From NCBI GenBank assembly GCA_009602735.1, contig WELA01006783.1, positions 94,630-158,629 on the forward strand: a stretch of DNA of 64,000 nt, written 5' to 3'. The notes beneath the pieces are model-generated. The model was not told where the DNA came from. It saw only the letters and a list, made by a program, of their open reading frames with translations, and ran no database searches. This DNA comes from Mesotaenium endlicherianum (lineage: Eukaryota; Streptophyta; Zygnematophyceae; Zygnematales; Mesotaeniaceae). The position numbers and the translations under genes were made by a program. Position 1 is the stretch's first letter, and every line of letters starts with the position of its first letter. Shown in pieces: positions 11,292 to 59,745 of the stretch.

Positions 11292-14057
11292 AGTGTTAAG
11301 CCAGGACCTGCCTAGCACGAGATCATAAAAGCCAGTGTTGAGTACCTCAAATGTAAACGTTTCAGTTAGAACGGCAATGCCAGAATCTAACTGGACCTGA
11401 ATAAGCTCGGTTATAACTCCTCCCAAGGTACTTGAGGCATCTCCAAGGAATATTTTTCTATTTCCTTTAGTGACAGTAGGCAACCTTAGCCGCTTAACTA
11501 AGTCCTTATGGATAAAGGTATGTGACGCCCCTCCGTCAACAAATGCCCTCACCTTCCTGCCTGCAATCATACCCTGCAGTTGGATAGGGGGGACTGACTT
11601 TCCCTGACTTTCGCATTGTTCTCCTGACTTAGCAAAGACATGTTGAAAATCAAGTGGAACAAGATCATCCTGAGTGTGCACTCTCTGGAGGTCTATATTG
11701 CTGACGGTCTCCTTTATTTGTTTGTCAGGCATGCATAGTGATTCCAATTGAGCAGGACCCATAATACCTGCTACGAGGGCAGCTAGTGACGACTCACTAT
11801 CTCTAGCATCCTCACAATCAGTAGACTGGATTATTGACCGTCGCAATCTTTTAAATGCTGGTCTTTTCTCTCGACCTTTGGGAGGTGCTTTACTGGACAT
11901 TGCTCTCTGAAGTAACCTAACTGCTGGCAATGGAAGCAAACAGATTTTGCTGAGGCTGGTCTTGGCATAGTCCCACCACCACCTCTTCCATAGCCACCTC
12001 GAGGGTAACCACCTCTCCCTCTAGACTGTATTGCATTATACTCATACTCGTACTCATCACCCTGATCATCCTCATCCTGGTCTCCTTCAATTGCATTGTA
12101 GGAACCGTGGGGCTTTTTGACAATCTAAGACACCAAAGCATTACTCTGGCGCTTGTGATTGAATTTTTGCTGATCCCAGGCATCAGCATCCTGGATCAAG
12201 TCAACCAGTTTCTCATATTTCTTTTGAGCAAAATTCCCTGAGACCTCGGATTTCAAGCCATACCTGAAGTAAGCTATCTTATATCGTTTGGACAATTCTG
12301 ACTGCTTCATCATGTTCTTTAGGAACTTTTGAGCAAACTTTGCAACTGAAGTGGTTTGCTTCAGCGTCAGGGAGATCATTGCATAGATTGCTTTCTCCTG
12401 CTGATTGATAACATCAAACTTCTCATGCAGCTTCTTGACAAACTCTACCCAATTAGGGTCACCGAGTTGTTGAGCCTTACCCTCTCCTTTCCAGTATAAC
12501 CACCAGTCTGCTGCACTGCCTTTTAGTAGAGCGCCAATGTGCCTGACTTTCTCATAGTCTTGCAGTTCTTGGTAATTCTCTAGCCACTACTCAACATCCG
12601 CAAGAAACTTGATCAGGTAATACTTTTTGTTTCCCTTAGGGTCGTAGTCCTGAGGAGGTTTTGGCATAGGCTTACTAGGCCCTCTGCCACCACCACCAAT
12701 GGTATGAGAACCCAGTTGGTCTCTGTCACGCAACAATGCCGTCATGATCCTCTTGTCCTCCTGTTGGGGCGGATACATGCTCGCCATTTGCGATTGCATT
12801 TGCACAAATAATGCTCCCAGATCTACATTCTGAGGTAGTAGCCCAGCAAACGCAGCAGCAGCAGCAGCATTCACTCGTTGAGTAGCATCCTCAACATTCC
12901 CTCCTGCTCCTGCAGCAACAATTCCTGCCACATTCAGCCGGTCACAAATTTGACTTAGAGGCACATTGAGTTGTACAGCAGGAGGTGGGTTCAGAACATT
13001 GGCCCTTTCTGCCATAAGCTCTTCGACAGTGCGCTTGTCCGCCTGCTGTCTCTCCCTCCTTTCCGCATCTTCAGCAGCTTTTGCTAATTGTTCGATCTGA
13101 CTATCTCCTCCTCGGCCTGTTGTGTTGCGACTGCGACAATAGCAGCTGCCTCATCTGCAGCCTCTCTAGCTGCAGTATCTACTAATGCTTCAGAATAGGT
13201 ACGGGTTCCCGCTACATGGCTTTCAGCCTAGTTTTTGACATTCTCGTGATCCTGGTTCTCCATGTCTCGAGAGTTGCTAGTTTGAGAGTTTGGCCTTACC
13301 ATACAAAGAAGATTGTGATAATCGCTCCGATACCACTGAAATGAAACGACTTACCAATAGGCGATTAGCAATTAATAAAGATCTTTTTAATCAACAAGTA
13401 ATCTTCATGGTATTTTCTGTTAACAGGTTTAACAGCGAAAGGACAATACACTAGCAGTTAACAATACTCTCAGTCGTAATGCCAGTAAACGAGCATCAAT
13501 CATGCAGTCAGTAAACTCATACATAAGCAAGGTTAGATACAGTTTGTTTCAATGGCTTCTCGCCTTGGATTCAGATCTCTCTCTCAGTACGCAATGTAAG
13601 AGAGTTGGCCTCGTCTCCGAATGCCGAATTCGAGAGCGATACCTAGCTTATGTACATGGAATGAGTCTACTGTTCAACGGCAAGTGCAATGGCACCGCCT
13701 ACTCGGGAGTTAACCTCGTCGGGAGGACCTCCGCTAACCAAATCCACCGCCATCTCCCATCATCCCGAATTGCCATCCACCCTAAAGATGTCATCTGGCC
13801 ATTCATCTAGCATATCACAATTAGATGCATGACTAGGCAGTTCGCTGCTACTGAGTACGGAAATCAGCTGGCTGTGAAAGAATGTGTGAGCAAGCTGACC
13901 TAAGTTGACTTCAGCTTGCTGCTCTTGGCTGAGTCATTAAACTGATTACTAGTAGAAGTCCAGCAGACTGAATGTTAACTAAAGTTCAGCAGGCTGAACT
14001 TAATTAACTATTATGTTTAAATGAATATTATATCTACCAATATACTGATTCATTACA
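11292..14057 (-). mobile_element. Broken Gypsy-type element (element C), relative of element A
   Basis: Minus-strand fossil: LTR at 13337-14057, primer-binding site, gag remnants about 11920-13290 and a protease-like segment about 11292-11930. It aligns by eye with element A through LTR, gag and protease and is clearly the same family. It is partial and looks broken in several places. Element B lies directly against its truncated side. It is older than element B. Confidence 0.85.
13337..14057 (-). repeat. LTR of element C (721 bp)
   Basis: Same length and ends as the LTR at 3597-4317, with scattered differences. No partner LTR of this copy is in the window. Confidence 0.8.
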
Positions 14058-14885
14058 TTGGGGGAGTTTTGTTCGTGAAGGTGGGTCACTTGGAAAAGTG
14101 GTGTGGAATTTCTGGTGCCAAAAGAGAGCAGGGGTGTGTCTGGTAGGGTCACGTGCAAATTCATGTGACACATAAGTTTGTCACGCAAAGCCTACGTGAA
14201 GTAGGTTTACATGCAGAGTGTAGTTTTGTAAATACTGAAACTTGGTGTAATTTATGTAATAAATGAAGTTGTAGGAGTAGTTTTGTAATTTGCCAAATGT
14301 TTTCCCACGCCTGGTGATGGATAGACTGACTTCGTTTTGAACTTGTAGCCTCTTTTCCAAACCTGGTTTGGGCTGGTTCGGGCCACCGCTGAGCGTACTT
14401 TTTTGTACCTTCAGAATTGCTTCAAAGACCACTTTTACACGCTTGAATTTCTTGACTCGCTCGGACTTGCTTGGACTAGTTCAAAGTCAACCTCTAACAC
14501 GGGCTTGGCCTTCGAGCCATGCTTGGAGCTGGTCCAATTTCCATCCGCGGCAGTCGCGACGTTCTTTTCCTGGTTTTTTCTGGCTTTTCCTAGCTTTTCT
14601 AGCTTTTAAGATTCCAAATGAAACTTCGACGTGAAGACTTCAACGTCGGATTATTGCTCTGTGCATGGCGCGTCGCTCTGGAGTTCACGGTGAAATGAAT
14701 TGACATAATGATCATAATGATCCATAATGATCCATAGTGATCATAATAATCCATAGTGATCCGTAACGATGCACTTCTTCTCATCGTGCGCTTCATTCCC
14801 CAGTATGTCGAGGGACAAGGAAATGTCCAGAGAACACTACTCAGATCATTGTTTGTGACTGTACAGATGTTATCGAGAGTACCCG
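14058..14885. other. Upstream region of the GRF/CCHC gene
   Basis: About 830 bp between element C and the zinc-finger gene. It contains a short run of imperfect ATGATC/ATAATGATCC repeats at about 14706-14770. I see no gene. It probably includes the promoter and 5' leader of the + strand gene that follows. Confidence 0.4.
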
Positions 14886-17600
14886 GTGACAATTGCACGG
14901 CGAGACTTGAAAAACATGTTCAACTTGACCAGTACAAACCAGAATGGAGCCGACTTCAGTAATAATGGGTCTGCAAAACGACCCTGGGAAGAAGAAAATG
15001 AGGGCGAGTACATCGCTGCCTTGAGAGGGAGCAACAGTTTTATCTGGCAAGCAAGTCAACAGGAAAGGACCAGAGGAGGACAAGGTTAAACTCATCACTG
15101 TACCCTTGTGAGTACACGTTAGACTTATCTTGTGCGTGAAGAAGCGGTGCCGGTTGAGATCTTCTAGAAAGTGCAGTCTTCAACCTTTGCGAGGTATGTC
15201 TACAAAACGGTGTATTTTCAGCAACTGAGAGCCTTTGGCATATAGTGATGTGGCACTGTCTAGTTCTCCTATATGATTGTAGGTAGATGATGCAGCTCCT
15301 GCAGAGAAAGTCATTATCTACTGTTTTTTCAGGGTTGACTCAAGTAGCTGTGGCGGCTAGTCTGCTACAATGCTTGGCTTGTACGCAAGGCATTTACTGC
15401 TTATTCTGGCATATCATATCGCAAAGCAGGTGTGTGAGCAGGCGGACATCAGGTCTTTCCTCCTTTAAAGCGAGCAAACAATGGCATCATGCCACCTTCA
15501 GCTTGCTACAAGTGTCAGCAGGAGGGCCATTGGGCGAAAGACTGTCCCGCAGGCACTGGGACTCATCAAGGTTATGGGGAAGCGAGTTACATGCACTACC
15601 AATGCAATGAAGAAAGAGGCGGCAAAGAGGCTCCTGATAGGCCTTGCCCTTGTGGGGCAGGTATATGCCTAGTGCTCACAGCCAAGACCGTGAAGAACAA
15701 TGGCCGGCAATTTTATCGTTGTCCAAAGGTAACGTATGCAAATGTTCCAGCTATCTTCTGCAGGCGCCTGTGGCCTCTCCTGTTTGTCATTCAGAATCAG
15801 GTCTAGAGCTGTGATACTCTTGCAACCGTGGTTAGTGACGTCATGTGTACCTTCGGGCGCCTGCAACCAGTGGGATGGAGGGGCCAGATATTCACCAGTT
15901 TCTGTATATGAACGTGAGAAAGTCAAAAGATAATGTGTCATCAAGGACCTGGAGAGCACAAGAGGAGACTAACTGCGGAAGTATTCACTCTACATGTATT
16001 TGCTATTACCTTATTATGGCCTTGTCGCTTCTTGCACACAAAGAAAGTGTGCTCTGTAAAGTGTGGCTGAGAAGGCTATGGAACGCTGATCATAAATTTC
16101 TTCGTTACTCTTCTGTTCAAAGACTTTGAGCTTCTCAGCTGGAGTTTGTCAATCAATGTGAGTGTGTATGTGTATGAAGATGCAGATAGGTCTTTTGCTT
16201 TATGATCATTGATTAAGATGCACACGGACATGAATACATGTCGATTGGGTCTTGATGGACACTTAAGATGCGCATTGCACATGCAAAAAAAAAGAAGAGT
16301 ACACGTGTACGCCTTGCAAAAATGAGTACATGTGTATGCCCTGGAAAAATGAGTACATGTGTATGCCCTGCAAAAATGAGTACATGTGGACGCCCTTTGG
16401 TGATGTTCTAACATATGACTATGCTCCTGTGGTTGCCCAGGACGAAGGCAAGTGCAGCTTTTCGAATGGTGTAATGCGCCTCAAACTGCCCAGGGCTACT
16501 CTGGGAGAGATGCCGACAGGTGGAGCCCCTTGGCTGGTGCATCGGGAGCTTCAGAGCCCAAGCTCGTGTGTCCGTGCGGAGCGGGAAATTGCTCGGTTCT
16601 TACCGCAAAGATGGAGAAGAATGCGGGAAGACGCTTCTACAAGTGTCCTGTGCAGCAAGGGCAGGCAAGTGAAGATACCAGAAGCCTGAAAGCCCTCGAC
16701 CCTCGCGCGATGCTCGCCGAGGGGCAGCAGTTTGACGAGAGGCTTAGTGTCCCTGCAAGAGTGTTGCGTAGGACTAAGGAGATTCCTTGCCTTGATGTCC
16801 TTGCTTCTTAGTCCTCCCACAGCTGGTCCTGATCATATTACCAACTGAACGCACGCTGTGTATGTAACTTAAAGCCGGTGCTGATGCTGATGCCAATGTC
16901 GATGCCGATGCTGAGTGTGTAAGAACGTCGGATGAAGGAGTGGTAACGGAACTGTAGAAGAAACTTGAGAGCGCACTTCTGGCGTGCTTCAGGTTCCCAC
17001 CTAGTCCTCCTTGACACCAATCGCTCGCCCCTTTGCGAGCCAGTTTTCCCCATTCATCCTGAACCCAAGTTTGGGGCTGGGGCTCGTGAGCAATGTCCTT
17101 CCCTGCGCCCTTTTCTGCAGAGCTGTGGCTTCTTCAAGTGGTGTGATGAAGCCCATGGAAGCGGCTACAGAAGTACCCCTGCGTCTGCAAGCCAGGCTGG
17201 CGACAGGCGCCGGGAGCAAGGGGCGCAGTCAGGGGGAGGGGGCTGCGCAGGAGAATGTTACAAGTGTGGTCAAGAAGGTCACTGGAGCTCCAGCTGTCCT
17301 CTGAGGCAGGCGCCATTTGGCAGCTCTAGTGACAGCTACAGGCCTGGCAGAGACTCGAACTATGGGGCTGCCAGCTGTGGAGATTCTGGGAGAGGTGTGA
17401 GAGGGGGCGGGAGGGGAAGTGGTGGGACGGAAGGGGCCACTCGCACGTGCTATACCTGTGGAGAGCTGGGACACTGGTCGAGTAACTGCCCGACTGTGAT
17501 AGGCAAGGGAGGAGGGGGCCGAGGAGGACAGGCTTGGCAAGATGGAGGGAGCTGGAGGGATGCAAACTCTGGCTCCGCTCGGGCTGGTAGCTGGAGATGA
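14886..17600 (+). CDS. GRF and CCHC zinc-knuckle protein, spliced (four exons proposed)
   Basis: Proposed exons: 14886-15084 (or starting at Met 14916), about 15439-15728, about 16458-16649 and 17121-17600. Exon 2 has a CCHC knuckle (CYKCQQEGHWAKDC) and the first half of a GRF finger (CPCGAGICLVLTAKT ... GRQFYRCP). Exon 3 completes it (LFEWCNAP) and starts a second (CPCGAGNCSVLTAKM ... FYKCP). Exon 4 completes that (SCGFFKWCDE) and has two more knuckles (CYKCGQEGHWSSSC, CYTCGELGHWSSNC) in a Gly-rich tail. Both GRF fingers are thus split at the same place by an intron. GRF and CCHC motifs bind single-stranded nucleic acid in proteins such as topoisomerase III alpha and APE2; no catalytic domain is visible here, so it resembles the stand-alone plant GRF/zinc-knuckle proteins. 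The first exon and the exon 2 acceptor are the weakest parts. Confidence 0.75.
16297..16395. repeat. 27-bp tandem repeat, about 3.7 copies, intronic
   Basis: Units of the form GAGTACATGTGTATGCCCTG plus a short A-rich tail repeat head to tail inside the intron that splits the first GRF finger. No coding role is apparent. Confidence 0.7.
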
Positions 17601-17680
17601 GGGGCACTGGTCCAATTCATGTCCAACTGCTGTTGGTGGCGGTGGTGGAAGGAGATTCTGGGAATATGAAGAACCCTAAG
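17597..17680 (+). other. Out-of-frame remnant of a further CCHC knuckle behind the stop
   Basis: After the stop of the GRF/CCHC gene, the next reading frame continues GDEGHWSNSCPTAVGGGGG and then meets its own stop near 17680. The CGxxGHWSxxCP pattern with a Gly-rich tail matches the knuckles upstream, but the first Cys pair is missing. It looks like the end of a longer ancestral tail lost through a frame change, or an exon reached by alternative splicing. Confidence 0.5.
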
Positions 17681-19465
17681 AAAATGATGTAATACTGTAG
17701 CGCTGCCAACAATACTTCCTATTTCTTATGTATCGTAGACGCACAACTGTGATCTTTTGGGTGTTACTGGAGAAATGAGGATCAGCTTGCTGTTAGATTC
17801 CCCGTGATGATCCAAAAGGATGAGTTGCTCAAGACCCTTGGTGGACTAAGGTTGCAATGTTACTGGTCCACATTCTAGCGATTTCAAGCCTGGAGACAGT
17901 CCCAATGCGCACATGCATCGGTTGGCTGCGGTAGCAAAATGGATAGCTTAATCACTGTTCTATGACATGGCTTTTATAGGCAACAGATCCTTGTTAGTCC
18001 ATAAGGTTCAGGTTCATTATCTTGGTCTCCATCTACTTGCACTTTGACTATCAAATCGGACACCTGATGTGATTGAGCGCCATGAGGAGCAAAGGTGTCA
18101 AGTGAGAGCGATTAATGTGTCCTCATTATGAAAGTTTCAAGTACTGTTTTCCTATATGATACACCAACTAGGACAAGTATACACATAGCACCTACAACCG
18201 TGCACAGGAAACTCTTGAGCACCCATGAAGGGGGTCTTTAAATAGTTTGAGCCAGCAAGTACGAACACTTGTGAACGTTGCCTACAGCAAGCAGAGAACA
18301 AAAATTAGAAGCCTTCACCTGAAACAGGCCTGGCAAACTCGTTCACCTAGGCCAAGAAGAGAACATGCCATTCACTGGGAATGCTGGGCCACATAGTGAA
18401 GTCATTGGACAGGCTACTACATTTGGAATTGGTATGCCCTCTTAATAATACTCCTATATAGGATTGTATATGCAATGCACGGAGATTCTAAGGTTGCTGG
18501 AATATTTTCAGCTAAGCAAGTCTATCAATTTTATATGCGTCCAAAAGAATTGAGTTCTAATCATGTGGACCATGTGTGTGCATCCAGACTTAAACGACCT
18601 TTGCGGCACATTATACTAGGCAAGTCCTCACAGATTACTTCTAGGGCAAGAGGTTGACACGTCATCGAATGACAAGTACCCCACCAGTGTCCTTGGCTGT
18701 AAGCTACATGCAAGGAACATACCCTAGATACTACTATAATTGTCACTTTCAGTGAATAATTTAGAAAAACTTTGTACAAAATAATAAATATACACAATCT
18801 AAATAATTTAGATATAAAGACAGACTATGCACCTGATTTAGGAACAGTACGTACTCACCCCCACTTCCTACCGAATCTGCATGAGTACCCGTATATTGAT
18901 ATAAGATGAGCCTTAACCATATAGGAGGGAGGCGGACCACGCCCTCTCAAGGACCACCAACCATGTGAAAAGCAGCGCGGAAGAACTCATATACTTTGTA
19001 AAGACGGGAACATAATATATACTCCCACTACCTAACAAGTCATATTATAACTCCAGCTTTCATACTGGTTGCCGCACGCTGCTTCTTGGTGAATAAATTT
19101 TGGAGCGTCGGCAGGACAAGATCCCGAAGCATCCCGATCCAGCTGCGCATAGATTAAGGCAAAAGCTCGCTACCATTGGTATTACAACTGGCATGCAGAC
19201 ACTGCGCAATCGTTTGCACACTATCATTTCGCTGCTTGACGCGTTGCATGGAAATAGTTTGCATTCAAGGAAGAGCCAGCTAGTCCCCCACCATATATCT
19301 CCCACGGAACACGAGGCCCCACAACATCAACTCAGCTGTGTTAAACATCCGGCAGACGGTAAGGACTGCGAGTGTGTGCCTCATGTGCTTTGCAGCCTAA
19401 CATACAGTGACACTGGAACACTTCAGCACTGCTAATGAGAACAGCGGGGAGGTGAGCGTGATCAC
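17601..19465. other. Intergenic region between convergent genes
   Basis: About 1.9 kb between the 3' ends of the + strand zinc-knuckle gene and the - strand giant gene, so it should hold both 3' UTRs. Apart from the knuckle remnant at its left edge I see no gene, RNA or repeat. A last small exon of the giant gene could lie at 19000-19400 if the donor at 19469 is used. Confidence 0.4.
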
Positions 19466-57603
<38,138 letters not shown>

Positions 57604-58258
57604 GTTATGTGTGGAAAAATCCGCGAGCCCCTACAATAAGCTCTTAGTGAAATACGCTTTGGTTATGAGTACAACGAAAATAGTCACCAGCCGGATTATG
57701 CTCGTCTGGCAATCAGGGCAACAGCTCCGCTGCATATGACATGCTTTGCCCGTCCCATGACATCTCGTCAATTACAAAATTTGAAGGCCTACATAACGTC
57801 CATCAAACGCAAAAAACTGGGCACAGGGCAATACCTCTAGAGGCAACTCAAGCTCAAGGTCAACTAGCAAATCATGGCCACGAGATAGGTTACATTACTG
57901 AGTCAAATATTCGACTTCTAAGGGTTCCTACACACGACATAAGAAGCAAACAGAGCCTTGATCATCAGACAAGAAGTTCAAGAAGTAGATTTCACTTCCG
58001 AAATATTCGCGGTCGCCGGTGATTGGAGCCGTGCTGTACGATATTTGCAGTGCTTTTGCGATATGCGAGAATGCGAGGTCAGCGTGGGTCAGCGGGCAAT
58101 TTTTTTATTTCTAAGCCATTAGGGGCAGATTAGGGGTAGTCAGGGGGCTGTCTTACTTGCCGAAGAGGAAGTGGCGGGCTTCCTTACGTTAATGTGCGTC
58201 ACCTACAATTAGAGCACCATCAAATTTGCCCCGCATTCCTTATGTTCTATGGTACACC
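57604..58258. promoter_or_regulatory. Spacer between divergent genes, possible bidirectional promoter
   Basis: 655 bp between the first Met of the minus-strand giant gene and the chosen Met of the plus-strand C2 gene. It must contain both promoters and leaders. I see no clear TATA box. A T-rich stretch near 58098-58112 is the only notable element. Confidence 0.5.
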
Positions 58259-59745
58259 ATGTCGTGCTACCGAGGCCATCTGCAAGTAACAGTGATAGAT
58301 GCCACAGGTTTGAGGAAGATCCAGAAATTGGGAACTCAAGACCCGTATTGTGTCCTGTGGACTGAGAAAGCGCCTCCTCAGAAAACCTCCACCCATGAGG
58401 ATGGAGGAAGCGAGGCGGTATGGAACCAGAGCTTCAAATTCGACGTTCTGGGAGAGCCTGTGCTCTTTGTCGAGGTTAAGAATGAAAATCTGCTGAAGGA
58501 TTCCACCATAGGTCGAGGTTCGGTGCCTTTGAAGGACGTCTATGAGAAAGGGTCGTGGTCGGGAGCCCTTCCGCTGAATTATACATCATTGAGTGGCCGA
58601 AATTTTCCTGGCAACGCCGGAACCATCAATCTGCAGCTGGAATTTAAGCACGAGACTTTCGATCTAGCAACACTCTCCAAGCTCGGGGGCGTGGGCAAGC
58701 AAAGCATCGGGGCCCTTAGGCGTTTGACACCTGGCATTACCAACGAGGGCTTGTACTATGGGAGCAACGTGGCTGCGCCTGGGAGCGCTGCTAGGATATT
58801 AGAGGCCACCTGGGAGGCGCGTATCATCACCAAAGGAAACTGGGGAGCACAAGGGGACTTCAAGTTTGACTTCTCGGCTGCCAATATTCAAGTCTCTCAC
58901 GGCATCACGGACTACCACGAAGAGGTACGCCCAAATGTGCTTGCTTCTAGGTTCCAGGACCATTTCAGCACCACCATGTCCTGATGGCGATGCTCATTTG
59001 GGGACGAGTGGCACTCGTTGGTGTGTCTTCCCACCTGGTTGCCTTAAAAGCTGTGCCTGCAGACCTCGTGCCCTTCACTTAGATTCCTATCGTGGGAGCC
59101 AATTGAACGCGAATGCTTTCAACACACTGGGCATCGTGTCGTTACTGTGTGGGGAGCTACTCCGGCCATGAGTCTGACGACAGGAAAGTAGGAGGAGATG
59201 AAGAAGATCAAGAAGAAGCGATTATAAGAATGTTAACTCTTCAGTCCATTCTACTACATGCACCTGTACTGTTTCTGCGCCATAGCTTGATAGCAGTTCA
59301 AATTGGGGGTGGGTGTGACTCCACGGCAAGCAAATCCATGGGAGTGGATGCATGTGGGGTGTGGGGTGATGTGGGGCATATTTGATGCTGCTAGCTGCCC
59401 AGGCCAGGCCAGGCAACTCAGAGGACGCCCATGTGCCAGTTGGCAGGCATTCTCTCTCCTTCGGCCCGGGCCTGCGATTCCTGAGCTGCCGCTAGGTGTA
59501 TTGTGTCTGCGAACGGCGGGTGCTGACTTGGCTCACTCACACATTCTCTTGCTCTCCCTTTTGTGAGCACCCGCGAGTTAGTCCGACACCTATCCTCATA
59601 TTCTTGTCCCCCCCTTCCCTTGGCGAGTGAGAGTCTCCTCCCCCCTCTGCTGCGACATCTAACGTCTGACGAGGGTGCCCGCCACCTGTCGTCCTTGCAG
59701 GACTACGGAGCTCCCACAGGAAAGCCACATGCCCCTCACGGGTAG
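58259..59745 (+). CDS. C2-domain protein, two exons
   Basis: Exon 1 58259-58924 and exon 2 59701-59745, joined in phase 0 (GAG|GTACGC ... CCTTGCAG|GAC). Start chosen at the second Met (58259) because the C2 fold begins right after it; 58226 would add eleven residues with no similarity. The N-terminal 125 or so residues are a C2 domain: LQVTVIDATGLRKI, TQDPYCVLWT, VWNQSFKFDV, and DSTIGRGSVPL. Asp residues of the calcium-binding loops are only partly kept (the D of QDPYC is present), so calcium dependence is uncertain. The remaining 110 residues are unassigned, and exon 2 adds a short Pro/Gly/His tail, DYGAPTGKPHAPHG. It probably associates with membranes or acts as an adaptor. Confidence 0.82.

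Noticed and set aside
14199-14640. Short frames upstream of the zinc-knuckle gene
   Set aside because: No domain, no splice signals agreeing with the gene, and AT-rich composition.
19060-19305. Possible last exon of the giant gene
   Set aside because: A donor at 19469 makes one conceivable, but no acceptor and frame here gives a convincing continuation.
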